From Pseudomaricurvus sp. HS19 (GTDB taxonomy: Bacteria > Pseudomonadota > Gammaproteobacteria > Pseudomonadales > Cellvibrionaceae): 64,000 nt of DNA. This document shows, piece by piece, positions 1-9,490 of the stretch. A model generated the notes under the pieces. That model was not told the origin of the DNA, did no database searches, and saw only the letters and a program-made list of their open reading frames with translations. Location: the NCBI RefSeq assembly GCF_009857815.1, contig NZ_WVVW01000012.1:1-64000 (forward strand), read 5' to 3'. Made by a program: the position numbers and the translations under genes. Position 1 is the stretch's first letter. Each line of letters opens with the position of its first letter.

Positions 1-135
1 GCGCAGCGTGGCGACCCATGTCTGGCACAGCTTGGCTACATCGTGCTGTACATGGATGATCCACATCACCCTCTCTTGCCCGTTGGGCAATTCACCTTGT
101 TGCTTCGGGGCAAACCCCGCCCCTCGCAATGACGG
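1..135. repeat. Dispersed TIR-bounded repeat, left end cut by window
   Basis: This stretch ends in CTCGCAATGACGG (123-135) and begins with GCGCAGCGTGGCGACCCATG. Both pieces recur in the elements at 46959-47061 and 54161-54321. The right end is the inverse of the left end CCGTCATCGCGAG seen in the complete copy, so this is a copy whose left terminus lies before the window. It encodes nothing convincing. Similar CGTCATTGCGAG-type repeats are common in bacterial intergenic DNA. Confidence 0.6.
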
Positions 136-1374
<1,239 letters not shown>

Positions 1375-1405
1375 GTTTTTCTTAAATTCGGTTTAAAACG
1401 ATGCG

Positions 1406-1432
1406 AAACGCGGCCTCCGGGCCGCGTTTTTT
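1406..1432 (+). terminator. Rho-independent terminator after ilvC
   Basis: Perfect 10-bp stem AAACGCGGCC/GGCCGCGTTT (1406-1415 and 1420-1429) with a 4-nt loop and a T run, 31 bases after the ilvC stop. Confidence 0.93.
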
Positions 1433-1518
1433 GTTTATGGAGGGCAGGACGCTTCGCTACAGGACGCATTGCTACAGGGCTTGAGGACGCTTCGCTACAG
1501 GACACTGCGCCCCGCCCT

Positions 1519-1544
1519 GTAGGAGCGCAGTCCCCCGCGCGATC
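1519..1544 (+). repeat. REP-like sequence
   Basis: Begins GTAGGAGCGCAG and ends CGCGCGATC, the general pattern of REP sequences in Pseudomonas-like genomes. It forms an inverted pair with 1639-1664. Confidence 0.55.
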
Positions 1545-1638
1545 CTTTTTCGTAGGCGTGCAGTGGCCCAGACCATCTCATCTTCCGGTTGCACCGGAAT
1601 TCACCTTATCCCCTGCGCGATCTTTTAACGCGGTCAAT

Positions 1639-1664
1639 GATCGCCCGGAGGACCGGGCTCCTAC
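1639..1664 (-). repeat. REP-like sequence, inverse orientation
   Basis: Read on the minus strand it begins GTAGGAGCCCGG and ends CCGGGCGATC, with an internal palindrome CCCGG/CCGGG. It faces the REP at 1519-1544 in a head-to-head pair. Confidence 0.6.
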
Positions 1665-1814
1665 GATAAATCACGCACCAGCGTTCGCAATCCTGTAGCG
1701 AAGCGTCCTGGCCCCTGTAGCGTAAGCGTCCTAATCTCCATAGCGGGCTGGGCTCCCCCGGTGAGAACAAGTATGATGCTGCCCCTGATATGCCAGTTCT
1801 GACCCAGAGGTTGT

Positions 1815-2651
1815 ATGAGCGATCACAAGCAGGAAAACGATAAATCCACGCCGGAGGGCAAGCCACGCAGCAGCAGTCTGCTGGATGAGACGCTGTTGCC
1901 GGTGGATGAGCATGTGGAAGAGGTGCAGGAGAACGGTGAGAAGGTACGCCGCAAGGGCATTTACCTGCTGCCAAACCTGTTTACCACGGCGGCGCTGTTC
2001 AGTGGTTTCTACGCCATTATGTCTGCCATGCAGGGCCATTTTGAATTTGCGGCGCTGGCGATCTTTGCGGCGATGATTTTTGACGGTCTCGATGGCCGTG
2101 TGGCGCGTCTGACCAACACTACCAGTGAATTTGGTGTGCAGTATGACAGCCTCTCGGACATGGTCTCCTTTGGTGTGGCGCCTGCATTGGTGATGTACCA
2201 GTGGGCGCTGGTGGATCTGGGCAAGTTCGGTATCGGTGCGGCGTTTGTTTATGTGGCTGGCGCGGCCCTGCGGCTGGCTCGTTTTAACACCCAGGTGGGT
2301 ACGGTGGACAGCCGTTACTTCGTTGGCCTGGCCAGCCCGGCTGCGGCTGCAGTGGTGGCGGGTATGGTTTGGGCCGGGTACGACGTGGGCATGTCCGGCC
2401 GGCCTTCCATTGTGGCGGGTGTTATCACCGCGCTGATGGGGCTGCTGATGGTCTCCAACGTCAAATACAGCAGTTTCAAGAAGCTGGACCTGCGTGGCCG
2501 GGTACCGTTTGTGATGATGCTGGTGGTGGTACTGGTGTTCGGCGTGGTGTCGATTGACCCACCGCGTATCCTGCTGGCACTGTTTGGTCTGTATGCGGCG
2601 TCCGGGCTGGTGATGTGGGGCTGGTCGCTGCGGAATAAAAAGAGCGGGTGA
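1815..2651 (+). CDS. pssA: CDP-diacylglycerol--serine O-phosphatidyltransferase
   Basis: PssA makes phosphatidylserine from CDP-diacylglycerol and serine in the inner membrane, the first committed step toward phosphatidylethanolamine. The CDP-alcohol phosphatidyltransferase signature is complete: D93-G94, A97-R98, then G107, D111 and D115 with family spacing. Several hydrophobic segments follow, consistent with a multi-pass membrane enzyme. The first 45 residues are hydrophilic. The 278-residue length fits the membrane-bound type found in Pseudomonas rather than the peripheral E. coli enzyme. The ATG is preceded by AGAGG. The ilvC-pssA order is the one known from Pseudomonas, although here a repeat-filled gap and a terminator separate them. 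Confidence 0.95.
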   Translation: MSDHKQENDKSTPEGKPRSSSLLDETLLPVDEHVEEVQENGEKVRRKGIYLLPNLFTTAALFSGFYAIMSAMQGHFEFAALAIFAAMIFDGLDGRVARLTNTTSEFGVQYDSLSDMVSFGVAPALVMYQWALVDLGKFGIGAAFVYVAGAALRLARFNTQVGTVDSRYFVGLASPAAAAVVAGMVWAGYDVGMSGRPSIVAGVITALMGLLMVSNVKYSSFKKLDLRGRVPFVMMLVVVLVFGVVSIDPPRILLALFGLYAASGLVMWGWSLRNKKSG

Positions 2652-2666
2652 TCAGAAGGTTGTTAT

Positions 2667-2709
2667 CCGCCAATAAAAAACCGGCCATTGGCCGGTTTTT
2701 TATTGGCGG
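2667..2709. terminator. Bidirectional terminator after pssA
   Basis: Perfect 20-bp inverted repeat (2667-2686 and 2690-2709) with a 3-nt loop. A GC-rich core is flanked by an A6 run on one side and a T6 run on the other, so it can stop transcription from both strands. Confidence 0.93.
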
Positions 2710-2748
2710 AACGCGGTGGTTGTCTGTGGGAGTCCATTCTTAGCGCTC

Positions 2749-2955
2749 TGTCATTCCCGCGCAGGCGGGAATCCAGTCTCTCTTGCATTGTCATTCCCGC
2801 GTAGGTAGGGATACCATCCCTCTTGTTATGTCATTCCCGCGCAGGCGGGAACCCAGTTGGCTGTATATTATTCCCGCTCGACCCAATGGATCCCCGCCTT
2901 CGCGGGGGTGACGGGGGGGAGGTCAATGGATCCCCGCCCACCCCAGAGTGCCCTC
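2749..2955. repeat. TGTCATTCCCGCG repeat cluster with 40-bp period
   Basis: Three copies beginning TGTCATTCCCGCG start at 2749, 2789 and 2829, an exact 40-bp period. Each carries a CCCGC(G)..GCGGG or similar hairpin followed by a pyrimidine-rich tail (CTCTTG). Two inverse, partly degraded copies (GGATCCCCGCC, from 2889 and 2929) follow. This fills the 414-bp gap between pssA and the TonB receptor gene; no gene is supported there. Confidence 0.75.
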
Positions 2956-3065
2956 TCTTGCAGCCACACTGCAATTCACCTTGTGCGCGGGGATGACAAG
3001 GTATGGATCAGCGGAATCCCGTACTGCTTGGGGACGACAGGAGCTTTAGCGTCGTGCAACTGGCG

Positions 3066-5642
3066 TCAGAACCGCACGCTCAAATCCACCCCATACATCC
3101 TTGGAGGCATACGCCACACGGTATGCGAACCAATGGCGCTGGCGGGGCCGATATAACCGCCGATGATCTCTTCATCGGTGAGGTTGTTGACCCAGGCGGA
3201 CAGGGCCCAGCGGTTGCCGGTGGGGGTGAAGGTGGCGCGGGCGTTCCACAGTTGGTAGTCATCCACCGCCTGGTAGCTCACCTGCGAAAGGCGCTCGTCG
3301 GTCCAGTTGCCATCCACCCGTGTCACCAGCTCGCCCAGGTCGCTGAGCGGCAGGGTGTACTGCGCCACCAGGTTGATCTTGTGTTGCGGGGTGTCCGCCA
3401 ACGGCTGGCCGCTGCGGTCCTGGGCGGTGATGGCGGCGCTGTGGTCGTTGGTGATCTCGGTGTCCAGGTAGCTGTAGTTGGCACCCAACAGCCAGCGGTC
3501 GGTGGCGCTCCACATCAGCTCCAGTTCGGCGCCGCTGCCCCTGGCGTCCACCAGTGCTACGTAATAAGTGGCTACCGGCTCGCCGGCCAGGATCAGGTCC
3601 TGTTTGTTGTCGTACTCGTAGAAGTAGGTGGCGGCGTTGAGGCGCAGCTGGCCATCCAGCCAGTCACTCTTCACGCCCAGTTCGTAGCTGATAACGGTCT
3701 CTTCATCGAAGGAGGGGTCGATACCGCTGCCGATGTTGAGGCTGTTAAAACCGCCGGACTTGAAGCCGCTGGCCACCGAACCGTAGACCATAGCGTCATC
3801 GGACAGCGCGTAATCCAGCACCAGTCGGCCGGAGACCGCATCCCAGTTGTCCTTGTACTTCACCGGCACAAAGTTGTGGTTGATGCCGTCGGCGTAGAAG
3901 GAGAAGCCCACCAGCAGCGGATCGCCATTGATGTCGTTGAAGAAGTAGTTGTTGGGGTTGTAGCCGGTGGCGATGGTGAACTCTTTGCGATCGTAGGTAT
4001 AGCGGGCACCGGCGCTGAGGTTGAGTTTCTTCGTCAGCGCGTAAGTGAAGTCGCCGTAGAGGGCACTGCTCTCAAAGGTGCCGGTGTTGCGAACCGTCTC
4101 CTGCCAGGGATCTTCCGTCAGGCGCGCCTGGATCATGGGCAGCACCGCACAGCCGACTGCGGTGCTGGGGCTGGTGGCTCCCATCACGGCCAGCAGGTTG
4201 GTGTCGCTGGCGGGCAGGCCGCAACCACTGGCCACCGCTGCGGGTACCAGGATGTTGTTCAGCTGGAAGTTCTGCGGATTGCCGTAGTAGCTGCTGCCCA
4301 CCAGGAAGCTGCTGATAAACAGGCCGTCGATGTTGTAGCCGTTTGGAAACAGTGTGCCGTTGAAGCCGGGGTTGGCACCGGCCTGGTTGAGGGAGCGGAT
4401 CAGGTTGGTGCGCTCGGCAATGTCGAAGGGCTCTGCGTCCGGCCCCAGTCCCACCAGCGCCGGGTTCGCCAGTGCACCCTGGTAGAGGGCGAAGGTTTCA
4501 AAGGTGGTGTAGTTGTATTCGGTAAGGGTGGTGTGATCCACATGCTCACGGTTGTAGACCGCACCCAGTGTCCACTTCAGACGCTCGGTCTCGCCGCTGA
4601 AACGAAACTCCTGCGACAGCTGGTCCTGGTCGTCGGTGTTGTTGGAGTGGAAGCGGTGCTGGATATCGGCAGAGCCATCCTCGTCGTTGATAAAACCGGC
4701 GTTCATGGTGCGATAGCCGGTGAGGGAGGTGAGGCGGAAGTGTTCAAAGTCGTGCTGGATTTCCAGCGAGGTGCCGAACAGTTCGCGCTGCTCCACCGAG
4801 TCCAGGTCGACGGCGATATCACCGAAGGGATCGAACGGTTCATTCACGCCGCCGGCGTCATACACACTCCCGGTGGTGGTGTAGACGGCGCCGGAGTTCT
4901 GGTCCATGTGGCTGTAGTCCGCCCGCCAGGTGACATCGGTGCGGTCGTTGGGCTGCCAGCGCAGTGACAGGCGCAGGTTCTGGTCGTCGACGCTGTTCAT
5001 GTCGGCGCCGGTGAGGTTGTTGAGGTAGCCATTGCGACGGTTGATGGCACCGCTGACCCGCATGGCGATGGTGTCTGTCAGGGGCGTGTTGTAGACGAAG
5101 TCGACATTGCGCTGCTGGTAGTTGCCGATAGACAGGGTGGCGCTGCCGCTGGTCTCCTGCACCGGTTTGTTGGTGATCAGGTGGATGGCGCCGCCGGTGG
5201 CGTTGCGGCCAAACAGGGTGCCCTGCGGTCCCTTGAGGATTTCCACCCGTTCCAGGTCGTTGAAGATCAGCTCGGCACCGGCACCGCGGGCGGAGTAGAT
5301 GCCGTCCACATAGACCGCTACCGCCGGTTCGGAGCCAACGGTGAAGTCGGTGGTGTGAATACCACGGATGCTGTATTCGGGCTGGGTGGAGGAGTCGTTG
5401 TGCATCTCCGCCCCGGGGGTGAACTTGCCCAGGTCAGTTAGGCTGCGGGCACCGAGGTCGCGGATGGTACTGGTGCTGAACGCCGAGATGGCAATGGGCA
5501 CCTGCTGCAGGTTCTCGTCGCGCTTCTGGGCGCTGACGGTGATCTCTTCCAGCAGGGCAGCCGGGTGTGCCGCCTGTGCAAAAATCAGTGGCACAGCGAA
5601 GGCCACCACCCGCACAGGGGCGTGTATTTGTCGAAACTTCAT
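3066..5642 (-). CDS. TonB-dependent outer-membrane receptor
   Basis: This is an outer-membrane gated channel that would import a scarce ligand with energy from TonB-ExbBD. The 858-residue product starts with a signal peptide (about 1-28). A plug domain follows (EEITVSAQKRDENLQQVPIAI from about 32, then GPQGTLFGRNATGGAIHLIT near 140). The rest is a long beta-barrel ending in the terminal phenylalanine of GVDLSVRF. The motif set resembles receptors of the FecA/CirA-like class common in marine gammaproteobacteria that use lipids, steroids or plant compounds. The substrate cannot be told from sequence. It appears to be a single-gene unit; the next gene downstream on its strand lies far away. The start context is weak in Shine-Dalgarno sequence, but the signal peptide supports this ATG. 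Confidence 0.93.
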   Translation of the reverse strand: MKFRQIHAPVRVVAFAVPLIFAQAAHPAALLEEITVSAQKRDENLQQVPIAISAFSTSTIRDLGARSLTDLGKFTPGAEMHNDSSTQPEYSIRGIHTTDFTVGSEPAVAVYVDGIYSARGAGAELIFNDLERVEILKGPQGTLFGRNATGGAIHLITNKPVQETSGSATLSIGNYQQRNVDFVYNTPLTDTIAMRVSGAINRRNGYLNNLTGADMNSVDDQNLRLSLRWQPNDRTDVTWRADYSHMDQNSGAVYTTTGSVYDAGGVNEPFDPFGDIAVDLDSVEQRELFGTSLEIQHDFEHFRLTSLTGYRTMNAGFINDEDGSADIQHRFHSNNTDDQDQLSQEFRFSGETERLKWTLGAVYNREHVDHTTLTEYNYTTFETFALYQGALANPALVGLGPDAEPFDIAERTNLIRSLNQAGANPGFNGTLFPNGYNIDGLFISSFLVGSSYYGNPQNFQLNNILVPAAVASGCGLPASDTNLLAVMGATSPSTAVGCAVLPMIQARLTEDPWQETVRNTGTFESSALYGDFTYALTKKLNLSAGARYTYDRKEFTIATGYNPNNYFFNDINGDPLLVGFSFYADGINHNFVPVKYKDNWDAVSGRLVLDYALSDDAMVYGSVASGFKSGGFNSLNIGSGIDPSFDEETVISYELGVKSDWLDGQLRLNAATYFYEYDNKQDLILAGEPVATYYVALVDARGSGAELELMWSATDRWLLGANYSYLDTEITNDHSAAITAQDRSGQPLADTPQHKINLVAQYTLPLSDLGELVTRVDGNWTDERLSQVSYQAVDDYQLWNARATFTPTGNRWALSAWVNNLTDEEIIGGYIGPASAIGSHTVWRMPPRMYGVDLSVRF

Positions 5643-5793
5643 TGGGTGTGCTCGGCTCTTATGTCCCCGTTGTGGGGAGCGGCTCTTTGTGCAGCGGCCC
5701 TGCTGGCTATTCGTGTCCCGTTAGTGACGTTAATCCTAAACTTTCGTCGTAGTTAAGAAAAGGAGAATCAGTTCACGCTGGTGGCACTTTACA

Positions 5794-7179
5794 TTACTGG
5801 TGGTTGGTGAGAGGCAGGCGCACCTGAAATTCGGCCCCGCCAAGGCTTTTACTGCGGGTGATATCAAGGCTGCCGCGATAGGCGCTGATGATGTCGGTGG
5901 CCACCGCCAGGCCAATGCCCTGGCCGGGTTGGGCGGTGTCGGCGCGGGCGCCGCGCTGGAGGATGGTGTGACGCTGCTCGCTGGCCACCCCGGGACCGTT
6001 GTCCGCCACGGTGATCAGCAGGCTCTCCGCCAGGGTGGCGGCACGGATGGTGACCTGGTCCTGACCGTACTTGCAGGCGTTCTCGATGAGGTTGCCGAGC
6101 ATTTCGAACAGGTCCTGGCTTTCGATGGGGTAACGGGTGTTGGCCAGTATGTCGATGTCGAAGTGGATGTTCTTGTCCCGGTAGACCTTGCTCATGGCGG
6201 CACACAGGCGCTCCGCTATCGGGGCGATGTCGATGTCGCTGTGGCGCTTCTGGTCGGTCTGCAGCACCGCGCGCTGCAGTTGGTGGCGGATGATGGCGCC
6301 CATCCGTTCCAGCTGCTCACGCATCAGGGGCAGGTTTTGCTGTTGCTGCTGTACCTCGCCCTGGAGGATGGCCAGAGGGGTCTTGAGGCTGTGGGCCAGG
6401 TCGCCCAGGGTGTTCTTGTAGCGCTCGCGCTGCTGCTGTTCACTGCCGAGCAGGTCGTTGAGACTGTCGGTGAGGGGGCGGATCTCATCCGGGTAGCGGC
6501 CGCTGAGGCGTTGCCGGGGGGTGCCGGGCAGGCGCCGTATCTGCCGGGTCAGGCGCCGCAATGGGCGCAGGCCCCAGGCGAGGATCGCCAGCTGGATCAG
6601 CAACAACCCCATGGAGAGCAGTGCCAGTCCGTACCAGAGTTGCTGGCGGTAGGTTTTCAGTTGCTGCTTGTAGCTGTCGCGGCTGTGGAATATCTCCACC
6701 CGCAATGAGATGGGGCGATCATCAGCGTCCAGCCACTGCAGGTCGCGGGTAAAGCGGAACAGCTTCTTGTCGGAGCTCAGGCGTTTGTAATTGAGCCGGT
6801 AGGGGGCCTTGCTCACTGGCAGGGGCTGGTCCAGCAGGCGGGCAGAGCCGGATTGCCACTGCACTTGCCAGACCGGCTCGCCGCCGGTGGCTATGGCGAT
6901 CTGTCCGTAGAGTCCGGAGTTGATATTGCTGTAGCGGGGATCCGGCAATTGCTCGGGCATATAGAGCTCGCCGTCCTGCAGCTCGGCGGCCCCCAGCAGC
7001 ACATAAAACTGGCTCTGCAGCTGTTCCAGCTCGCCGGCAATCAGGCTGTCCTTGAAGGCCCGCTCCAGCAGCAGGCCGCTGGCACCGGTAAACAGTGGCA
7101 GGGTCAGCAGGCTGGCGGCAATCAGGCGGCCGCGCAGCGAGTTGAGAAAGCCGAAAGGCGAATCAGGCCTGCGGCTCAA
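5794..7179 (-). CDS. PhoQ-like sensor histidine kinase
   Basis: Membrane sensor kinase partner of the response regulator just upstream. From the chosen TTG the product has 461 residues. It has a transmembrane segment at about 19-36, a periplasmic sensor domain, a second transmembrane segment at about 181-202 and a HAMP-like linker. The H-box GDLAHSLKTPLA has the phospho-accepting His at about 263 and closely matches PhoQ-type kinases. An ATPase domain with N-box (NLIENACKYG), G1 (DNGPGV) and G2 (GQGIGLAV) follows. The TTG at 7179 overlaps the end of the regulator gene and has CAGGG upstream; an in-frame start at 7269 would overlap it by over 100 bp and is less likely. The signal sensed is unknown. 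Confidence 0.9.
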   Translation of the reverse strand: MSRRPDSPFGFLNSLRGRLIAASLLTLPLFTGASGLLLERAFKDSLIAGELEQLQSQFYVLLGAAELQDGELYMPEQLPDPRYSNINSGLYGQIAIATGGEPVWQVQWQSGSARLLDQPLPVSKAPYRLNYKRLSSDKKLFRFTRDLQWLDADDRPISLRVEIFHSRDSYKQQLKTYRQQLWYGLALLSMGLLLIQLAILAWGLRPLRRLTRQIRRLPGTPRQRLSGRYPDEIRPLTDSLNDLLGSEQQQRERYKNTLGDLAHSLKTPLAILQGEVQQQQQNLPLMREQLERMGAIIRHQLQRAVLQTDQKRHSDIDIAPIAERLCAAMSKVYRDKNIHFDIDILANTRYPIESQDLFEMLGNLIENACKYGQDQVTIRAATLAESLLITVADNGPGVASEQRHTILQRGARADTAQPGQGIGLAVATDIISAYRGSLDITRSKSLGGAEFQVRLPLTNHQ

Positions 7180-7837
7180 AACGGTAGCCCTGACCGCGAA
7201 TGGTGTGGATAAAGCCCATGCCTTCGCCGTTCTCCAGTTTCTTGCGCAGGCGGCCGATAAAGACCTCAATGGTGTTGCTGTCGCGCTCGAAATCCTGGGC
7301 GTAGATGTACTCGGTAAGTTCCGATTTGGAGATCACCTTGCCCTGGTTGCGGGCCAGGTACTCCAGCACATTGAATTCGTAGCTGGTGAGGTCGACGGTC
7401 TGCCCCTGCAGTTGCACCAGTTTCTTGTCGTAATTGATGGTCAGCGGGCCGAACTGCCAGCTGTTGCTGGCCTGGCCGGCGGAGCGGCGTACCAGCGCCT
7501 GCACCCGTGCGCGCAGCTCCTCCTGGTGAAAGGGCTTGGTGAGGTAGTCGTCGGCACCGGCCTCCAGACCCTCCACCTTGTCCTGCCAGTCACCGCGGGC
7601 GGTGAGAATGAGGATGGGCATCTCCTTGCCGCTCTCGCGCAGCTGGCGAATCAGCTCGATGCCGTTTATGTGTGGCAGACCCAGGTCAATGATGGCCAGG
7701 TCGTAGCGGTACTCTTCGCCAAAGTAGAGGCCTTCGCGGCCGTCGCTGGCGCTGTCTACGGTAAAGCCCAGCGCCTCCATCTGGCGGCGGATCTGCAGTT
7801 GCAACTGGGTTTCGTCTTCAACAATCAGCAGGTGCAT
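7163..7837 (-). CDS. PhoP-like OmpR-family response regulator
   Basis: Cytoplasmic transcription factor of a two-component pair. The 224 residues contain a receiver domain (1-115) with the acidic pocket E7-D8, the phospho-acceptor D51 in DLAIIDLGLP and K101 in LTKPF. A winged-helix DNA-binding domain typical of OmpR/PhoB proteins follows (about 125-220, ending IHTIRGQGYRFEP). The ATG at 7837 begins MHLLIVEDE, the normal family start. The upstream continuation of the frame runs through the PepSY gene in another frame and is not real. The stop overlaps the kinase start, which suggests translational coupling. The PepSY gene 32 bp upstream is probably co-transcribed, a common arrangement for PhoPQ-like pairs. 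Confidence 0.95.
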   Translation of the reverse strand: MHLLIVEDETQLQLQIRRQMEALGFTVDSASDGREGLYFGEEYRYDLAIIDLGLPHINGIELIRQLRESGKEMPILILTARGDWQDKVEGLEAGADDYLTKPFHQEELRARVQALVRRSAGQASNSWQFGPLTINYDKKLVQLQGQTVDLTSYEFNVLEYLARNQGKVISKSELTEYIYAQDFERDSNTIEVFIGRLRKKLENGEGMGFIHTIRGQGYRFEPQA

Positions 7838-7869
7838 GGCGGTTCCTGTTATTCGGGGTGGCGGTCGGC

Positions 7870-8145
7870 TTACTTGCGGGCACTGATGGTGACGACGCGC
7901 ACCTGGCCTTCGTGCAGCAGCTTGACCTTGTAGCTGCCATTGTTGCGCTTCACGCTCACCACCTTGCCGGGGTAGCGTTGCTGGGCAATGGCCGCTGCCT
8001 GTGAGGGGCTGATCTCGGCACCCTTGTTGGACTGAGCCTGAACACTGCCGGCACACAATGTCAGCAGAAGTAAAAGCGCCAAAACACGACCGCTGTGGCG
8101 GCGGATGGCGCTGAAGCTGCTGAACAATTTATCGACTGCCGTCAT
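7870..8145 (-). CDS. PepSY-domain periplasmic protein
   Basis: The 91-residue product has a signal or anchor segment (about 18-37, VLALLLLLTLCAGSVQAQ) followed by one PepSY module. The segment ISPSQAAAIAQQRYPGKVVSVKR and YKVKLLHEGQVRVVTIS show the usual pattern. PepSY domains often act as inhibitors or sensors in the periplasm. The gene leads the two-component operon, so it may modulate the sensor kinase or be a target of it; that is inference. GGAG precedes the ATG at good distance. Small PepSY genes next to PhoPQ-like systems are frequent. Confidence 0.85.
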   Translation of the reverse strand: MTAVDKLFSSFSAIRRHSGRVLALLLLLTLCAGSVQAQSNKGAEISPSQAAAIAQQRYPGKVVSVKRNNGSYKVKLLHEGQVRVVTISARK

Positions 8146-8204
8146 GGCTCACTCCGTTACGGGTATTGCTTGTGGGGTATTGAATTCGGGTGAGCGGTGC
8201 TGAT

Positions 8205-8795
8205 TCAGCGCATCGGTCTCACGTTTACCGCCACCTTGATTCTCTTGCCGGGATCGTAGTCCGTCTGTGTGCGGTAGTCATGACCCTGGTAGCGGTAGTC
8301 GACATTGTAACCAACAATACGCTGCTCGTGCTCGGTACGGTATTGGGTTTCACACACTTCCTCTTCCACAACCCGGGTGTGACCGCTGTCGCGATTGCGT
8401 GAGTTGCCTATATCACGACCAATGCTGCCGCCGAGGATACCGCCTACCGCGGCGCCCACTTTTTTGTTGCTGCTGTTGTGGCCCAGTTCATTACCCAGGG
8501 CGCCGCCGATGATGGCGCCGAGGATCATGGGGGTGTGGGAGCGGGACTGCTCGACTGGCACGTAGCGGGTCTCGATGTAGCAGCTCTGCTCCGGAATACG
8601 GTGGGCGATGGTTTCGTAAATGGGCTCGACGTGAGTCACGCGGGCGAAGTCTTCGCGATGATTGCTGTAACCCTTGTCCTTGTAGTGGCCATAGGCGTGT
8701 CCGGGAGGAGTTGCCAGTGCCGGGGTCGCCATTGCCAGGCTCAGCAGTGAGGCGCTGACGGCGGTTGCAATGCGGGATTTCAGTTGGCTTTTCAT
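8205..8795 (-). CDS. Glycine-zipper 2TM-domain outer-membrane protein
   Basis: The 196-residue product has an N-terminal signal peptide ending near ALATPPG (about 30). A mid-protein glycine zipper, ILGAIIGGALGNELG followed by VGAAVGGILGGSIG (about 91-130), is typical of the Rick_17kDa/SlyB-like family of envelope proteins. The C-terminal part is Tyr-rich and Arg-rich with two cysteines in all, one on each side of the zipper. The ATG at 8795 has AAGGAG upstream and gives a proper signal peptide; the longer frame upstream has neither. Such proteins usually support outer-membrane integrity. It is divergent from the gene at 8895. Confidence 0.85.
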   Translation of the reverse strand: MKSQLKSRIATAVSASLLSLAMATPALATPPGHAYGHYKDKGYSNHREDFARVTHVEPIYETIAHRIPEQSCYIETRYVPVEQSRSHTPMILGAIIGGALGNELGHNSSNKKVGAAVGGILGGSIGRDIGNSRNRDSGHTRVVEEEVCETQYRTEHEQRIVGYNVDYRYQGHDYRTQTDYDPGKRIKVAVNVRPMR

Positions 8796-8894
8796 AACAG
8801 GGCTCCTTGCGGTGCTGTTCTCTGACTGTTGGTGACAGCTTAAGCCCGTTAAACTGAACCTTGTCTGAAGCAAACCACCGAAGCCGGAAAACTC

Positions 8895-9485
8895 ATGTCT
8901 GCCACCACCGACTACCCATTGTTTCCCCTGTCACAGCCGCTGTTCCCGCAGCAGGTCATCCCGCTGAAGATCTTTGAGCCGCGCTACCTGGACCTCATCA
9001 GCCGCTGTTTGAAGGAAGACAGTACCTTCGGTGTGGTGCAGATCCGCGAGGGCAAAGAGGTGGGCAACGTGCCGCTGATCTTCCAGGTGGGGGTGGAGGC
9101 CCGTATCGTCGACTGGAGCCAGATGCCCAACGGCCTGCTGGGTATCCAGATCCGCGGCGAGCGCAAGTTCTCCGTCACCGGCACCCGCATCGGTGAGCGC
9201 AACCTCACCCTGGCGGAAGTGGAGTGGTTGCCCGATGAGCCGGAGCTGCCCATTCCCCCACACTTCGACGGTCTGGTGGAGCTGCAGCAACAACTGACCC
9301 AACACCCGGTTGTACAGGCCATGAACCTGCCGTCACTCACCGATTCCCGCACCCTCGGCTGGCAACTGGCCATGCTGCTGCCCATGAGCATGCCCGAGCG
9401 GGTCAACCTGCTCTCGCTCAGTGACCCGTTACTGCGGCTGGAGAAGCTGGCGGTGATTGTGGAAAGGTTGGGGGAGGGGGAGTAG
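8895..9485 (+). CDS. LON peptidase substrate-binding-domain protein
   Basis: The 196 residues correspond to the N-terminal substrate-binding domain of Lon alone, with no ATPase or protease domain. Typical features are YPLFPLSQPLFPQQVIPLKIFEPRYLDLISRCL at the N terminus and FGVVQIREGKEVGN. Stand-alone proteins of this type are widespread in proteobacteria, but their function is not settled; a role in protein quality control is often assumed. The gene stands alone, divergent from the glycine-zipper gene, and its stop is followed within a few bases by repeat array B. Confidence 0.9.
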   Translation: MSATTDYPLFPLSQPLFPQQVIPLKIFEPRYLDLISRCLKEDSTFGVVQIREGKEVGNVPLIFQVGVEARIVDWSQMPNGLLGIQIRGERKFSVTGTRIGERNLTLAEVEWLPDEPELPIPPHFDGLVELQQQLTQHPVVQAMNLPSLTDSRTLGWQLAMLLPMSMPERVNLLSLSDPLLRLEKLAVIVERLGEGE

Positions 9486-9490
9486 GGGCA

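Larger units (their letters stand above)
1447..1731. repeat. Inverted array of 15-nt GGACGC..GCTACA repeats, copy A
   Basis: Three units related to GGACGCTTCGCTACA lie in plus orientation (1447-1461, 1462-1476, 1485-1499). Two lie in inverse orientation as TGTAGCGAAGCGTCC or a variant (1694-1708, 1716-1731). The arms enclose about 190 bp containing two REP-like sequences. The same unit makes up the arrays at 9491-9741 and 10621-10821. This covers most of the 440-bp gap between ilvC and pssA; no gene was seen in it. Confidence 0.85.

Noticed and set aside
2857-3156. Small gene of 99 codons
   Set aside because: It lies in repeat DNA and runs into the 3' end of the TonB receptor gene on the opposite strand; no signal for translation.
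3003-4967. Open frame of 654 codons on the plus strand
   Set aside because: It is antisense to the TonB receptor gene, Val/Gly/Ala-rich without domains, and has no ribosome-binding site; a codon-bias shadow.
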